The notes under the pieces: generated by a model
Database searches by the model: none
Seen by the model: the letters and a program-made list of their open reading frames with translations, nothing else
What the model was told of the DNA's origin: nothing
Shown: positions 18,247 to 28,078 of the stretch, piece by piece
Layout: each line of letters starts with the position of its first letter
Position numbering within the stretch: the first letter of the stretch is position 1
Position numbers and translations under genes: made by a program
DNA from: JANQQC01 sp965262255
GTDB lineage: Bacteria > Pseudomonadota > Alphaproteobacteria > Caulobacterales > Hyphomonadaceae
DNA: 64,000 nucleotides
Assembly (NCBI GenBank): GCA_965262255.1
Contig: OZ253505.1
Location: 2,046,001-2,110,000, forward strand
Direction: 5' to 3'

Positions 18247-18585
18247 CGAGAAATCCTTAACTTAATACAATGCAAATTGGAAAAATTGAACTATATACGA
18301 TTCTCGCCCGTCTTTGAAAGTTTAGCGTAAAATTTTTTGATTTACTGCTCCCGTTTAGTCAGTATACTAAACTAGAAAAGTCTCCCTAAAATCTCTACAC
18401 ATGTCCTCAAGATGGCATAGAATTTAGCCTAGAGAAATATTTGTAGAGCAGTAGAGTTTCTAGTTGTGATCGGACAGTTGTATTAGTCCAAGTAATCAGT
18501 TTACTCGTCAGAAAGACATGTTAGCCACTTCCCACGAAACAGGGGATTATCACTAGCATAAGATCTTGTAAATTTGAGAAAAATT

Positions 18586-18594
18586 GGGGGGGGG
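18586..18594. repeat. G9 homopolymer
   Basis: It lies within a short open frame (ends about 18690) that has no recognisable product, and about 340 bases upstream of the small partner of the SMC-like ATPase. No clear gene is controlled by it. Confidence 0.8.
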
Positions 18595-19000
18595 TCAATT
18601 TATAACATGGTTGCTGAACTAGAGATCGTCGAGGTATCTCCGATAGTAAATGTGAAGGCCAACATTAGAGACAGTTTCAAAATTCATCACTAACCGAATT
18701 TCTCAAGACTGTATTGGTCTGGTTTGGCCGAAATTGCTAGAGAATAAAAACCCCCTGCAATAACTCCCAGTCTTTGGCGTATAAACTAAAGCGTTAGTAA
18801 ATTAAGTTGTCACTATTGATTGATACCGTCTGTGGATGGAAGAAGTCTAAATCCTCGGTATTTTCCTCAGTATTTTCCTCAGGAAAAATCGGCCTTCATA
18901 AAACTGACGGTAGCATAGATTTTTATCAACTAGAGCTACAAACGCTCTAGTGAACCGAGCCTGTTGTGAAGTACAATAGTTGTCCTTGACACCAACGATC

Positions 19001-19152
19001 TGAAACTGTTGCGAAACACGGGATATGGGGAAAGTTCAACAGAAAGCTCGAAGTGTCGACGACTAGTTGCCCTTAGAATAAGGCAATCGGCAATGCTATT
19101 TGACAGAACGACTGAGAAATTCGGGCGAGTAACGCGTTTCGCAACAGTCTCA
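19001..19152. repeat. 152-bp MITE-like element, copy 1
   Basis: The ends TGAAACTGTTGCGAAAC and GTTTCGCAACAGTCTCA are inverted repeats (16 of 17). Copies 2 and 3 are at 26306-26456 and 38276-38427, of 151 and 152 bp. There is no ORF. Confidence 0.75.
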
Positions 19153-19340
19153 ATCTATACCCATTTGCTGATAAAAAGTTGATTCTTGGGCTAAATACTG
19201 CTTCAAATTTATGATTTTTGTTAGTCTCTAGTTTATTTTGGGGTTTCGCAACAGCTTTGAACTAGTTCAAATCAGTGGAAAGATTTACCAAAGGAGTGTA
19301 TAAGGGCTAATCATTAATGAAGAATGGAGAGTTATTCGTA

Positions 19341-21029
19341 ATGGCAATACTATATCCGAGAAACCTGCGTTCTTTCGTCCGACGAAACCCTATGCTTAAA
19401 GCAGAGGTTCAGGTATATGACAAGCTCGCCGAGGTTCTAGATGACAAATTTTATGTTTTTCACTCCGTCAGATGGATTTACGTCGATGACCAAGGCCGAG
19501 AGACTGACGGAGAGTGTGATTTTCTAGTTGCCCATCCTGTACACGGGATACTAATTCTTGAGGTAAAAGGCGGAGTACAGATATCAAATGATAAGAAGAC
19601 CGATGTTTGGTTGAGCAAAGACCATAACGGGAAGACTCATCCTATTAAAAATCCCATAAGGCAGGCTATAAGCGCGAAGCATCAAATTAAGAAGCTTCTA
19701 GACAAGTCTAGGGATTGGCCGAAGCGAAACATACAAATTGCTCATGGCTTGATTTTTCCCGGGGTAGCCGCGCCAACCGAGTCTCTTGGTCTTGAAGCAC
19801 CATTGGAATTGATTTGTTGTGAAGACCAACTAAGGGCAGGTTTTCGCAGATGGATCGCAGAACGACTGAGGGAGGGAAAGAAAGAACTAACAACAAAACC
19901 ACTAGGAGATGACGGAATTGAGTCGCTCAAGAAGATAATAGGGGATTCAATTACGCTGAATTCTAATGTGCGGATAGCAATAGAAGAGGCTAGAATCGAA
20001 TACAAGGGACTAGAACAAAACCAGTACGAGATTCTAGGCAATATTAGCCGAGTTCAGCGGGTATTAATTGAGGGTGGCGCAGGAACGGGTAAAACTGTAA
20101 TTGCAATAGAAGAGGCGCGTCGTTTAGTCGATAGTGGGTTCAAAACGTTATTCACGTGTTACAACAAGCCGCTTGCTTTAGACGTTGGCCGGAAAATAAT
20201 CAGCCACAAGAATCTTACTATTGCAAACTTTCATTCTCTTTGTGCCTCCGAAGCTCGCAGTCTGCGAAAAAATATCCCACCTCACCAAGACGATGACCAT
20301 TTGTACGACCATCTACTGCCGGAAGCATTGTTTGAGATAATGACTGAAAATCCGAGTCGCCGTTTTGACGCGATAATCGTTGATGAGGGGCAAGATTTTC
20401 AAGATCATTGGTGGGCTGCAGTTCAGGCATCACTGCAAGTAGGGGGCAAGTTGAGAGTCTTTGCCGATAACAACCAGAATGTTTACGGAATTAAACACAA
20501 CTTAATTGATGATATAAAGGCCATGCCAATTGATCTCATTACTAATTTTCGAAATACGAAGAGTATTCATAAGGTAGCGTCGATTCACTATAAGGGCGTA
20601 GAAACCAAGGCAAGCGGCCCAGACGGTATTGAAGTATCTTGGATTACGGCTCAGAACACTCAGGTAAAGATTGATAAGTGCATTCGGCAGCTTCTACGAC
20701 TACTAGAGAACGACAAAGTTGGCCAAGGAGATATAGCCGTACTTTTCAATCGACAGAGCGCAAGAGGGGAGTTTTTGCGACAGTTAGGGGAACTAAATAT
20801 CAAAATTGATGTTACAGAAGCGGAGAATCTGGCAGGAAAATCTGTAGTTGTCGATACGGTACGACGTTTCAAAGGACTTGAGCGTATGGCAATAATTTTG
20901 GTCGTGGATGGTAGCGAGACCCTGTCGCGCGAATTGGCCTATGTGGCTTTCTCGCGAGCAAGAGCGTACCTTTGCGTGATCAGTTCAAAGAATGAACAAA
21001 AGTGGTTTAAGGGTGAAATTACGAAGTAG
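19341..21029 (+). CDS. NERD-domain SF1 helicase
   Basis: This encodes 562 residues from ATG 19341, which has GGAGAG 9 bases upstream (an ATG at 19317 is less well placed). An N-terminal NERD nuclease-related domain (about 10-110) has the features ECDFLVAHPVHGILILEVKG. It is followed by a UvrD-like helicase: Walker A GGAGTGKTVIA (about 245), IIVDEGQDF (about 345), a TNFRNT segment, and the C-terminal motif VAFSRARAYL (about 535). Such proteins unwind or process DNA and are common in mobile and defence regions. It stands divergent from the SMC-like operon across a repeat-rich gap and converges with a small IWY-motif gene. Confidence 0.85.
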   Translation: MAILYPRNLRSFVRRNPMLKAEVQVYDKLAEVLDDKFYVFHSVRWIYVDDQGRETDGECDFLVAHPVHGILILEVKGGVQISNDKKTDVWLSKDHNGKTHPIKNPIRQAISAKHQIKKLLDKSRDWPKRNIQIAHGLIFPGVAAPTESLGLEAPLELICCEDQLRAGFRRWIAERLREGKKELTTKPLGDDGIESLKKIIGDSITLNSNVRIAIEEARIEYKGLEQNQYEILGNISRVQRVLIEGGAGTGKTVIAIEEARRLVDSGFKTLFTCYNKPLALDVGRKIISHKNLTIANFHSLCASEARSLRKNIPPHQDDDHLYDHLLPEALFEIMTENPSRRFDAIIVDEGQDFQDHWWAAVQASLQVGGKLRVFADNNQNVYGIKHNLIDDIKAMPIDLITNFRNTKSIHKVASIHYKGVETKASGPDGIEVSWITAQNTQVKIDKCIRQLLRLLENDKVGQGDIAVLFNRQSARGEFLRQLGELNIKIDVTEAENLAGKSVVVDTVRRFKGLERMAIILVVDGSETLSRELAYVAFSRARAYLCVISSKNEQKWFKGEITK

Positions 21030-21072
21030 GCTAACAATCATAGGTTGGCATGGAGTCAACAGTCAATCTCAA

Positions 21073-21321
21073 CTAGAGGCACATCTTTAGGAGGATACTC
21101 TCCATTTTCTCCATTACGGCCTTGTAGTGCATTCCGTTCCAAAATCGATCTTTGGTTCTACCTTCTTCACGGTTTTTCATGAATTTTTCAAAAGGAATCC
21201 CCTGCGTTGCGCCGTTTAATGAATCACAAAGAGCAGTTGTATCACATCCTAGGGCAATAGCGGCGGCAGTGCGGCTCTCGTACCAAATTCCTTGAATCCT
21301 TAGTGAACGTTCGTTGCTCAT
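21073..21321 (-). CDS. Small IWY-motif protein, copy 2
   Basis: This encodes 82 residues from MSNERSLRIQGIWYESRTAA. The start at 21321 is chosen by alignment to copy 1 (3195-3461), which begins MPNEKSFTLQGIWY. Shared features: GIWYxS, GCD, the segment GIPFEKFMKNR against GIPIERYMENR, then KDxF and HYKA/HYLA. The resemblance of IWYESRTAAAIALGCD to NUMOD-type segments suggests DNA binding. No strong ribosome binding site. Unlike copy 1 it has no G tract at its 3' end. Confidence 0.55.
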   Translation of the reverse strand: MSNERSLRIQGIWYESRTAAAIALGCDTTALCDSLNGATQGIPFEKFMKNREEGRTKDRFWNGMHYKAVMEKMESILLKMCL

Positions 21322-21399
21322 AAGATTATTATGAAAAGATATAGCACACAGCTGGTTACCAGCCCCAATTCGCACTTAGTACATAATACCGTGATAATA

Positions 21400-24357
21400 C
21401 TAAAACTTTTTAGAGACAGTGAGATTCATTGTCGTTCCATAAAGTTCATGCTGACTAGGGAATGGTACGGGATGCATGTTTGCGGACTTCTCCGTGGCAA
21501 AAGGTTCGTCAGTAAGATTGAAAATTTCAAAATTGACCGAGAATCCTTCCATTGGGCCTTCATCCCACGAGTAACCGACTTGCAGATCAAAAACAGTTTC
21601 CTCCAAGGCACTTGATTTGATTGGGTTTGACGTGAAATCCAATACTTCTGAAAGAAATTCAGACCGATAACGAGAATTCAACCTTGCTCTCCAGCCGTGA
21701 TTTTCATAATACACATCCCAAGACCAGACTGTTTTGGAATAACCGGGAATATCAATTGAACTGCCACTAGGATGGTCAACGCTTGCATCGGCATACGTAT
21801 AACTAAAATTGAAACCCAATCCTTCATATTGTTCGGGGAGATATTCATCCAGTCCCATTCTTACAGTTGCTTCAAACCCAGTAATAGTTCCGTCTGTCGC
21901 ATTATCCTGCCCACTCCACCTTGTTTGGTTAAGAGCGACAGTCGAATTTGTGGTCAAGAATGTCTCACCACCTCCGTAGTTTATCAGTTCAGTCGCGTTC
22001 ACTATCCTAGTGCGATCAGTGATCCAACTATCAATCGCTTTGTGGAACAGAGCAAAAGACACTGCCGTTATGTCATCAAAATATCGCTCAAATGCGACAT
22101 CAAACGAGAACGATTCGTAAGGTTCGAGCTCCGGATTTCCGCCACTCAAAGTAAAACAAGTTTTACCCGTCGAAGGATCAAAAACTGGTACAGCGGGATT
22201 CCCTTCGCGAATCAAACTATCTGGAATTTTATCGTCATTACTATCGGTACAAACCGTGTTGTCAAAGTTGAGTGTCCGATAAACAGCCAACTGGTCGAGT
22301 CTGGCGCGTGTTATGGATTTTGCTAAAGCCACTCTTAATACAGAGTCATCGGTGACTTCGAAATTTAAGTTAACGCTCGGAAGGAAATGCGAGTAATCGG
22401 CATCAAATGCGCGCGATTCAGTCTTAGCGAGAATGTTTGATTCAGCAGTAGAAGACTGTTTTGAGTTAACAATCTGCAAACCGACGTTCCCGCGAACGGG
22501 TATGTCATTATAAACATAATCAATATTTCCCATAGCATATAGCGTTATGACTTTTTCAGAGACATTCCATTTGCTTTGAGAGTTAGTACTGGGAGTACTT
22601 TTATAGATGCCTGAACTGACCAGAGAGGCAGTATTATAAGCGATGACATTCAAACCCAGATTTCCTGAATCGGTACTCCCCTGAATCAGATTGCCTGGAA
22701 TTGCAATGCGTCCGTCAACCCAACCAGAACCCGCAGTGATTCTAGTTTCGATTTTATCGTAGGATTTTTCACGATCCGAATACAGTAGTCCCCCAGTTAC
22801 CCCGCTGAAGTACTGGTTTTGCAAATCGTACCTCGCTTCCATTCTCAATGAAGTAAGGTCGTCCTCGACTTTAGGCTCATTTATATAACCCATCTGTCCG
22901 CCCCAACCGTGTGGGTTTGTCAAAAACACTTGTGTTCGACTAGTGTAATCTTTAGTGGTTTTAATCGAGTACTCTCCACTACTAGGTGTGGAAATAGCGA
23001 ATCTGTCCTCAGCCGCAGCTATCGCCGCATCACGTGAACAGTCACCTGAAGGTGGCGGTGGCGGAGGCGGTGTTCCCGGAGGTGATCCTGGAGGTGGGTC
23101 TGGATGACAAGTAGTGTTATTGCTAAGTGTTCCTCGATTCCCACGATTGTGTATTAGCCCGGCATAAGACTCGTAATCAATGTCCGACCGACTCATAGAG
23201 GAAAAACTCAGATCCCCTACCAAAGTTAGTGTATCCGAATAATCGTACTCAGCATTAACGCCAAATGCTTGAATTTTCGCGTTAGCACCTTCCTCGTCGG
23301 TTCGAAGCATCGGAAAACCTGTAAAGGTTGTTTCGCTTGCGAAACCGCCACTTCGTCCCTTCGTTTCTACGAAGGTCGCCCCACCCCAAGAGGCCAAAGG
23401 AGTTTCAACTCCGCGAAAAATACCTTTGTCCTCAGTATCGGTGAAAAATCCATCAACCACTACCCTCACTTGTTCATTAGGCTCAAACTGCAACGTTCCA
23501 GCGAGCGATGTTCGTTCAAAATCTCTGCTTACAACTCCCGATCGAGGGTTATCAGAAGGATAGGTGACCATTGCAGGTGTAGCATCATCCGCAGTACGGG
23601 TGACTTGCCCGTTTCCGGTCTTTAGTTCCCTAGACAAGTATGCAGTTGGATTAGATTGCAACGTAAGAGCTACCGCCCAGCCGACAGTACCATCATCGGA
23701 TTTATCAATAACAGACCCAAACAAACGATACCCTGTATTGTCGAAATCTGGATTCGAAACGTCACTATTACCATTAACGAACTTACCTGAAACATTCAGT
23801 TTACGTTCGTCGTATTCCAGTGGACGAACAGTTCGAAGGTCGACAGCACCCGCAATCCCCGTCGCATTCAAACGAGCATCAGGAGTCTTGTAGACGATAC
23901 CTTGGGAAATAAGCTCTGAAGGGAATTGATCAAACTCAATCCCGCGATTGTTACTAGCAGAAACAATCTCCCGGCCATTAAGAAGCGCAAGCGAGAAGTC
24001 AGGACCCAGTCCACGAATTGACACTGTCTGCGAACGACCGCGAACACGTTGAGCAGTCACACCAGGTAAACGCGCAAGCGCATCGGCAATCGACAAATCC
24101 GGTAGTTTACCAATGTCCTCAGCAGAAATAGCTTCAATAACAGAGTCTGAATAACGTTTGGCTGCCAAAGAGTCTGCAATAGACCCTCGAATTCCTGTAG
24201 CTGTTACGACCCCAAGAACAATTTCTTCGTCTTCGGCGACGGCATCCTCTTCCTCCTCTTGCTCTTGAGCTTTAGCGGATAACGGTACCATCGCGAGAGC
24301 AATCGCTGCCGCGCTGACAAGCAAACGAGAACGCAAACTGCTTTTTCTGTTAGCCAT
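21400..24357 (-). CDS. TonB-dependent receptor, probably maltodextrin uptake
   Basis: This encodes 985 residues from ATG 24357, with CAGGAG 8 bases before it. A signal peptide (about 1-33) ends in ...SAKAQ; an acidic linker follows, then the plug (TATGIRGSIADSLAAKR, ISAEDIGKLPDLSIADALAR, LPGVTAQRVRGR, VSIRGLGPDFS), then the outer-membrane barrel ending TMNLTVSKKF with a terminal phenylalanine. It belongs to the large carbohydrate-type TonB receptors seen in Caulobacter, Sphingomonas and Xanthomonas relatives. The neighbouring alpha-glucosidase and the nearby alpha-amylase make maltodextrin the likely substrate. A proline-rich insert (about residues 420-440, GTPPPPPPPSG) lies between two cysteines, probably in an extracellular loop. 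Confidence 0.88.
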   Translation of the reverse strand: MANRKSSLRSRLLVSAAAIALAMVPLSAKAQEQEEEEDAVAEDEEIVLGVVTATGIRGSIADSLAAKRYSDSVIEAISAEDIGKLPDLSIADALARLPGVTAQRVRGRSQTVSIRGLGPDFSLALLNGREIVSASNNRGIEFDQFPSELISQGIVYKTPDARLNATGIAGAVDLRTVRPLEYDERKLNVSGKFVNGNSDVSNPDFDNTGYRLFGSVIDKSDDGTVGWAVALTLQSNPTAYLSRELKTGNGQVTRTADDATPAMVTYPSDNPRSGVVSRDFERTSLAGTLQFEPNEQVRVVVDGFFTDTEDKGIFRGVETPLASWGGATFVETKGRSGGFASETTFTGFPMLRTDEEGANAKIQAFGVNAEYDYSDTLTLVGDLSFSSMSRSDIDYESYAGLIHNRGNRGTLSNNTTCHPDPPPGSPPGTPPPPPPPSGDCSRDAAIAAAEDRFAISTPSSGEYSIKTTKDYTSRTQVFLTNPHGWGGQMGYINEPKVEDDLTSLRMEARYDLQNQYFSGVTGGLLYSDREKSYDKIETRITAGSGWVDGRIAIPGNLIQGSTDSGNLGLNVIAYNTASLVSSGIYKSTPSTNSQSKWNVSEKVITLYAMGNIDYVYNDIPVRGNVGLQIVNSKQSSTAESNILAKTESRAFDADYSHFLPSVNLNFEVTDDSVLRVALAKSITRARLDQLAVYRTLNFDNTVCTDSNDDKIPDSLIREGNPAVPVFDPSTGKTCFTLSGGNPELEPYESFSFDVAFERYFDDITAVSFALFHKAIDSWITDRTRIVNATELINYGGGETFLTTNSTVALNQTRWSGQDNATDGTITGFEATVRMGLDEYLPEQYEGLGFNFSYTYADASVDHPSGSSIDIPGYSKTVWSWDVYYENHGWRARLNSRYRSEFLSEVLDFTSNPIKSSALEETVFDLQVGYSWDEGPMEGFSVNFEIFNLTDEPFATEKSANMHPVPFPSQHELYGTTMNLTVSKKF

Positions 24358-24537
24358 AATATTTCTCCTGCCGAAATTTTTTAATGGCAATGGGTGTGCT
24401 GATAAGTGGGTAGTCCAATTACAATAAGAATTGGAAAATTGCAACAAAAATTGTTCTTACTGAAGAAACTTACTACCCAATCGGGTGAAATTTACAACGA
24501 CATAACCACACTTAACCGAGTTTTGCCTATACCAATT

Positions 24538-26196
24538 TTAATCTGGACGAAACACTATCGCGCAGTATGGAGGTAGAACATCTAATGAGGCCCCGGTGGT
24601 GTCCCATGTAGAAAACAGTATTTTGCTTGTGTCACAATAGTTCGTTACCAACTTAGTTTTATTAGAGAGATTAAAATAACAGCAAACCCGATCCCGAATC
24701 TCGCCTCCGATATAACGTTCAAACCCTATGACCTCGTCAGGCAAATTTACAAACGATAGATTCCCTTGTGTAAGAGCAGGTGAGCTTTTTCGAATTTTCA
24801 AGAATCTCTGAACAAAACGCAATGTTGAAGAGTCGTCGTCAACCTGTTGATCAACTGCTAGTCCAAAATGGTTTTTGCCAATCGGAAGCCACGGTTCTCC
24901 ATTCGTAAATCCGGCGTTCGGAGCATTTTTTTGCCATGGCATGGGTGTTCTTGCTCCATCCCTCCCAAGAGTTTCAGGCCAGTTCGCTATTGCTTCAGGG
25001 TCTTGTAGTTTGTCGAATGGAATCTCAACTTGTTCGAGACCTAACTCCTCTCCTTGGTAGATTATCGGATTTCCCTTTAAGCATAGTAATAATGTGCAAA
25101 CCATCTTGGTGAACGCTTTCGGATCAGAACCATCGTGCCAACGACTTACATATCGCGGTGCATCGTGGTTAGAAAACGCCCAACTCGGCCAGCCTTTTTC
25201 ACGTTCGCGCCAACTTTTAATAGCCGCTTCAACAGTCTCGACCGTAAGAGAGTCAGCGTAAAGAAAATCGAAACTGTATGCCGAGTGAAGTCTTTTATCG
25301 CCCGCTGTAAATGCCTTCATTTCCTCCAATGAAGAGGGGCCTCCAATTTCAGCTACAACAAACTTCTCTTTACCCTTATCGCGATACCCATCTAGTATCT
25401 TCCGAACGCGTTCTAGGAAAGCGGGAATATCACGATGAGACTGGTTATAGATATGGTGCTGTAAATCGAAAGGTCTCGAAATGACTCGATCCTCTCTTGG
25501 CCAAGCCGGATTATCTTTAAACTCGGGATCATGCATGGCGAAGTTAACGGCATCGAAGCGAAAACCATCAACGCCTTTATCTAACCAGAATCTGATAACA
25601 TCAAGCATGGCATCTTGCACTGCCAGATTGTGCATATTGAGTTGAGGCTGACTCGATAGAAAGTTGTGCATGTAGTACTGCCCGCGCCGAGCATCCCAAG
25701 TCCAAGCAGGACCACCGAATACGGACTGCCAGTTGTTTGGTGGGGAACCGTCCGGTTTAGGATCGTGCCAAACATACCAATCTGCCTTATTCCCATGTTT
25801 TGATGAACGGCTTTCAGTAAACCATTCATGAAGGTCTGACGTATGGGCTACAACCTGATCAATTATGACTTTCAATCGGAGATCGCGGGCTTTCTCAATA
25901 AGGCATTCAAAGTCATTAAGTGTTCCGAAGATAGGGTCTACATCTTTGAAATCGGAAACATCGTATCCGAAATCGTTCATCGGAGATCTAAAAAAAGGTG
26001 AAATCCATATACCATCGACTCCAAGGTTGGCGACATAATCAAGGCGCTCTATTATTCCGGGCAGGTCACCGATTCCATCTCCATTCGAATCATTGAACGA
26101 CCGCGGGTAGATTTGGTAGAGGACAGCACCCTTCCACCACGGAGAGTTGCTTGGACAAGAAATGGGGGAGATGGAATTAGTATTAGAATTTGACAT
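24538..26196 (-). CDS. GH13 alpha-glucosidase
   Basis: This encodes 552 residues from ATG 26196, with AAGGA about 9 bases before it; the ATG at 26223 is too close to its GGA. The family signature is clear: GAVLYQIYPRSFNDSNGDGI, GVDGIWISPFFRSP, the nucleophile region GFRFDAVNF, the acid/base glutamate in VVAEIGG, and the transition-state aspartate in FSNHDAPRY. No signal peptide, so it is probably cytoplasmic and cleaves imported maltodextrins to glucose. It lies just upstream of the TonB receptor on the same strand (180 bases apart) and may be co-regulated. Confidence 0.9.
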   Translation of the reverse strand: MSNSNTNSISPISCPSNSPWWKGAVLYQIYPRSFNDSNGDGIGDLPGIIERLDYVANLGVDGIWISPFFRSPMNDFGYDVSDFKDVDPIFGTLNDFECLIEKARDLRLKVIIDQVVAHTSDLHEWFTESRSSKHGNKADWYVWHDPKPDGSPPNNWQSVFGGPAWTWDARRGQYYMHNFLSSQPQLNMHNLAVQDAMLDVIRFWLDKGVDGFRFDAVNFAMHDPEFKDNPAWPREDRVISRPFDLQHHIYNQSHRDIPAFLERVRKILDGYRDKGKEKFVVAEIGGPSSLEEMKAFTAGDKRLHSAYSFDFLYADSLTVETVEAAIKSWREREKGWPSWAFSNHDAPRYVSRWHDGSDPKAFTKMVCTLLLCLKGNPIIYQGEELGLEQVEIPFDKLQDPEAIANWPETLGRDGARTPMPWQKNAPNAGFTNGEPWLPIGKNHFGLAVDQQVDDDSSTLRFVQRFLKIRKSSPALTQGNLSFVNLPDEVIGFERYIGGEIRDRVCCYFNLSNKTKLVTNYCDTSKILFSTWDTTGASLDVLPPYCAIVFRPD

Positions 26197-26305
26197 GGCA
26201 AAGCATTCCTTTTGATTATTCATTTCCTAAGATCAACGAGGTGTTCGACAGCTAGTCGAGTTCACTTAGTTCTTATTGCAATGTCCGCAAGGAAGACAGT
26301 TAGTT

Positions 26306-26456
26306 TTAAACTGTTGCGAAACACAAAGTTTGGAACAATATCTACAAAAATTTGAATTTTAGGCGAATAGACGGCCCTAGAATAAGGCATTTGGCGATCC
26401 AGATTGAGTGCAAATTGTCGAAATTCGAGCGCGTAACGAGTTTCGCAACAGTCTCA
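26306..26456. repeat. 151-bp MITE-like element, copy 2
   Basis: It begins TTAAACTGTTGCGAAACACA and ends GTTTCGCAACAGTCTCA. Its first ~60 bases are close to those at the left end of the IS256 remnant (30715), which suggests a shared origin. Confidence 0.75.
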
Positions 26457-26564
26457 GTTTGTTCTTCGGAAAGATTTATGTCAAACATTTTCATGAGACT
26501 GGGGCTACTAACACAGAGTTCTGTAAATAGGTGGATTGTAATTATCGGAGTAAACCCATTTTTT

Positions 26565-26738
26565 AGCGACTATATACCTATTTAGCCATTTTTCGCTCAA
26601 CTTACCGTTGATAGAGGCTTCTGCGGGATTTCCTGTTTGTTCACCGGAACGAATCCCGATGCAACGCCATGGTCACTGTACCCATTAGGTGAATGGTATT
26701 GAAAATAGTGACAATGGCTAAATAGCTATATAATCGCT
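26565..26738. repeat. 174-bp inverted-repeat element
   Basis: The 26-base arms AGCGACTATATACCTATTTA... and ...TAAATAGCTATATAATCGCT are inverted with only two mismatches. There is no ORF inside. Another MITE-like element of a separate family. Confidence 0.65.
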
Positions 26739-26910
26739 CATTTTTTCGTAAGCGGTTAAAATTAAGCAACAAGTCTGGGGTCGTATGTGAGTGTCGTGAT
26801 TTTCGGAACGCCAACCTTCGGACATACTAGTTTGGATTGGTGTTCTTGAGATAGTTCAGAGAAAGGCGAATGAAACATTGCGAATCTTTAGGGAAACGTG
26901 AGGTTAGCTG

Positions 26911-26926
26911 TATGGTCCCGCAAACA
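26911..26926. repeat. Copy of GTCCCGCAAACAA repeat
   Basis: TATGGTCCCGCAAACA, the same core as at 351, 4301, 5917, 15131 and 44699; the palindrome part is absent here. Confidence 0.5.
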
Positions 26927-27232
26927 ATGTTTAAAAAAATCCGAGTTTCTGCTGTCATTTAGTACATAAGTTCGATTTTCTATCTTAAAAATCGGACGAA
27001 ACTTAATGGACGATCCTTTGAAAATCGCTATTCGTGACTGCGGTTAGTACCGATGATCCCTCATCAATGTACCAAGTTTATTTTAACTCTGCCGACAAAC
27101 CTTGCAGTTTCGGCTAAGATTGGATTGAGCATTGCAAAGTTCGCTTGATTCTTGGCTAGAGACAGTATCACGCGACATTTTCGTTCTTTTAAATCTCAAC
27201 ACTTCTATCCCAAAATTAGAGATGCCTTCCTG

Positions 27233-28078
27233 CTACTTAGTAGTGATTTCAAGTAGGTTAGCAAATCGGCCAAGTGCCTTGATTATGCTGACAGCGTAAT
27301 ACTCACTTAGGCCAAATTTCGACCGTTCCTTTTCATACTTGCGAACAGTGTTTATCGAAATATTAGCCCGGCTAGCTAGATCAGTTTGTCGTAAATCTGC
27401 GCGAACCCTAACTTCGCGAAGGTTTTTGATGAAATACGACTTGTTTCGAAAATCTTGGCCAAATCGTTCAATCATGTATGCCTCAGCCCCAAAATCAGGA
27501 CTTTTTGGCCGCGGAAAGCGCGTCTGAAGGGATTCTGGGAGTTTCATCCCAAATGACAACCCCATGGCGTCGAATACCTCTTGCAGTTCTTTTAAGCATT
27601 TTCGACCAAAGTATGGAATATGCAACAGTTCCCATTCATTCAATTGAATTAACTCGCCAACAAAAACTAGTTCGCAAAGTTTTAGGCTATTGAGGGTACG
27701 AATGCGGAGGTCAATGTCGGCAATCTTAGTCGACAAGATGGTTTCGAGCCGAGCCGAATCGATCTCGGTCAAAACGGACTGTCCAATTTCTGCCTTTTTA
27801 TAATCTTGAGAGAACTGAATCTCGATCGGATCTATCTTCGCGCCGAGTAAGTTGGTTCTATCTAGTTTCGTGTCTTCAAAACATGCTTCCCCCAAATCCA
27901 AATCTGATAGATCCTGACCGGACAAATCAACTCCCGACAAATCAATGTCGGAGATTTCACCCGCCTCTGCAACGAGTCCTGAAGCTGCGATGAGGTCTTT
28001 GAACTCATAAGACTCGCTTTGCATTACACCGAAAATGCCCGAAACTAGGTCGCCAGTATTGGAATGTGTTTTACGCAT
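27233..28078 (-). CDS. Pentapeptide / RNAP alpha-CTD-like / HTH regulator
   Basis: This encodes 281 residues in three visible parts. About 42-80 are pentapeptide repeats (DIDLSGVDLSGQDLSDLDLG). About 120-190 closely resemble the C-terminal domain of the RNA polymerase alpha subunit: LRIRTLNSLKLCELVFVGEL, then LLHIPYFGRKCLKELQEVFD and AMGLSFGMKLPE, against the canonical FGRKSLNEIKE and LGLSLGMKL. About 222-275 form an XRE-type helix-turn-helix (LRQTDLASRANISINTVRKY). The protein is not alpha itself, since the N-terminal dimerisation domain is absent. It may bind DNA and mimic or contact polymerase. It overlaps the upstream 317-codon gene by 8 bases (ATGCGTAA), so they form an operon. Confidence 0.8.
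   Translation of the reverse strand: MRKTHSNTGDLVSGIFGVMQSESYEFKDLIAASGLVAEAGEISDIDLSGVDLSGQDLSDLDLGEACFEDTKLDRTNLLGAKIDPIEIQFSQDYKKAEIGQSVLTEIDSARLETILSTKIADIDLRIRTLNSLKLCELVFVGELIQLNEWELLHIPYFGRKCLKELQEVFDAMGLSFGMKLPESLQTRFPRPKSPDFGAEAYMIERFGQDFRNKSYFIKNLREVRVRADLRQTDLASRANISINTVRKYEKERSKFGLSEYYAVSIIKALGRFANLLEITTK

Larger units (their letters stand above)
18247..19340. other. Gap with G9 tract, hairpin and a 152-bp element
   Basis: There is no supported gene. It contains a G9 tract (18586-18594), two tandem TATTTTCCTCAG units (18860-18883), a stem-loop with 8-bp arms ACTAGAGC/GCTCTAGT (18929-18951), a full copy of the 152-bp element (19001-19152), and a lone end-like copy GTTTCGCAACAGCTTTG (19243-19259). 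Confidence 0.6.
26197..27232. other. Repeat-rich gap
   Basis: No supported gene. It holds a 151-bp MITE-like copy (26306-26456), a 174-bp inverted-repeat element (26565-26738), and a copy of the GTCCCGCAAACAA repeat (26911-26926). Confidence 0.6.

Noticed and set aside
27233..28078. RNA polymerase alpha subunit gene (rpoA)
   Set aside because: Only the C-terminal-domain-like part is present; the N-terminal assembly domain is absent, and pentapeptide repeats and an HTH are attached.
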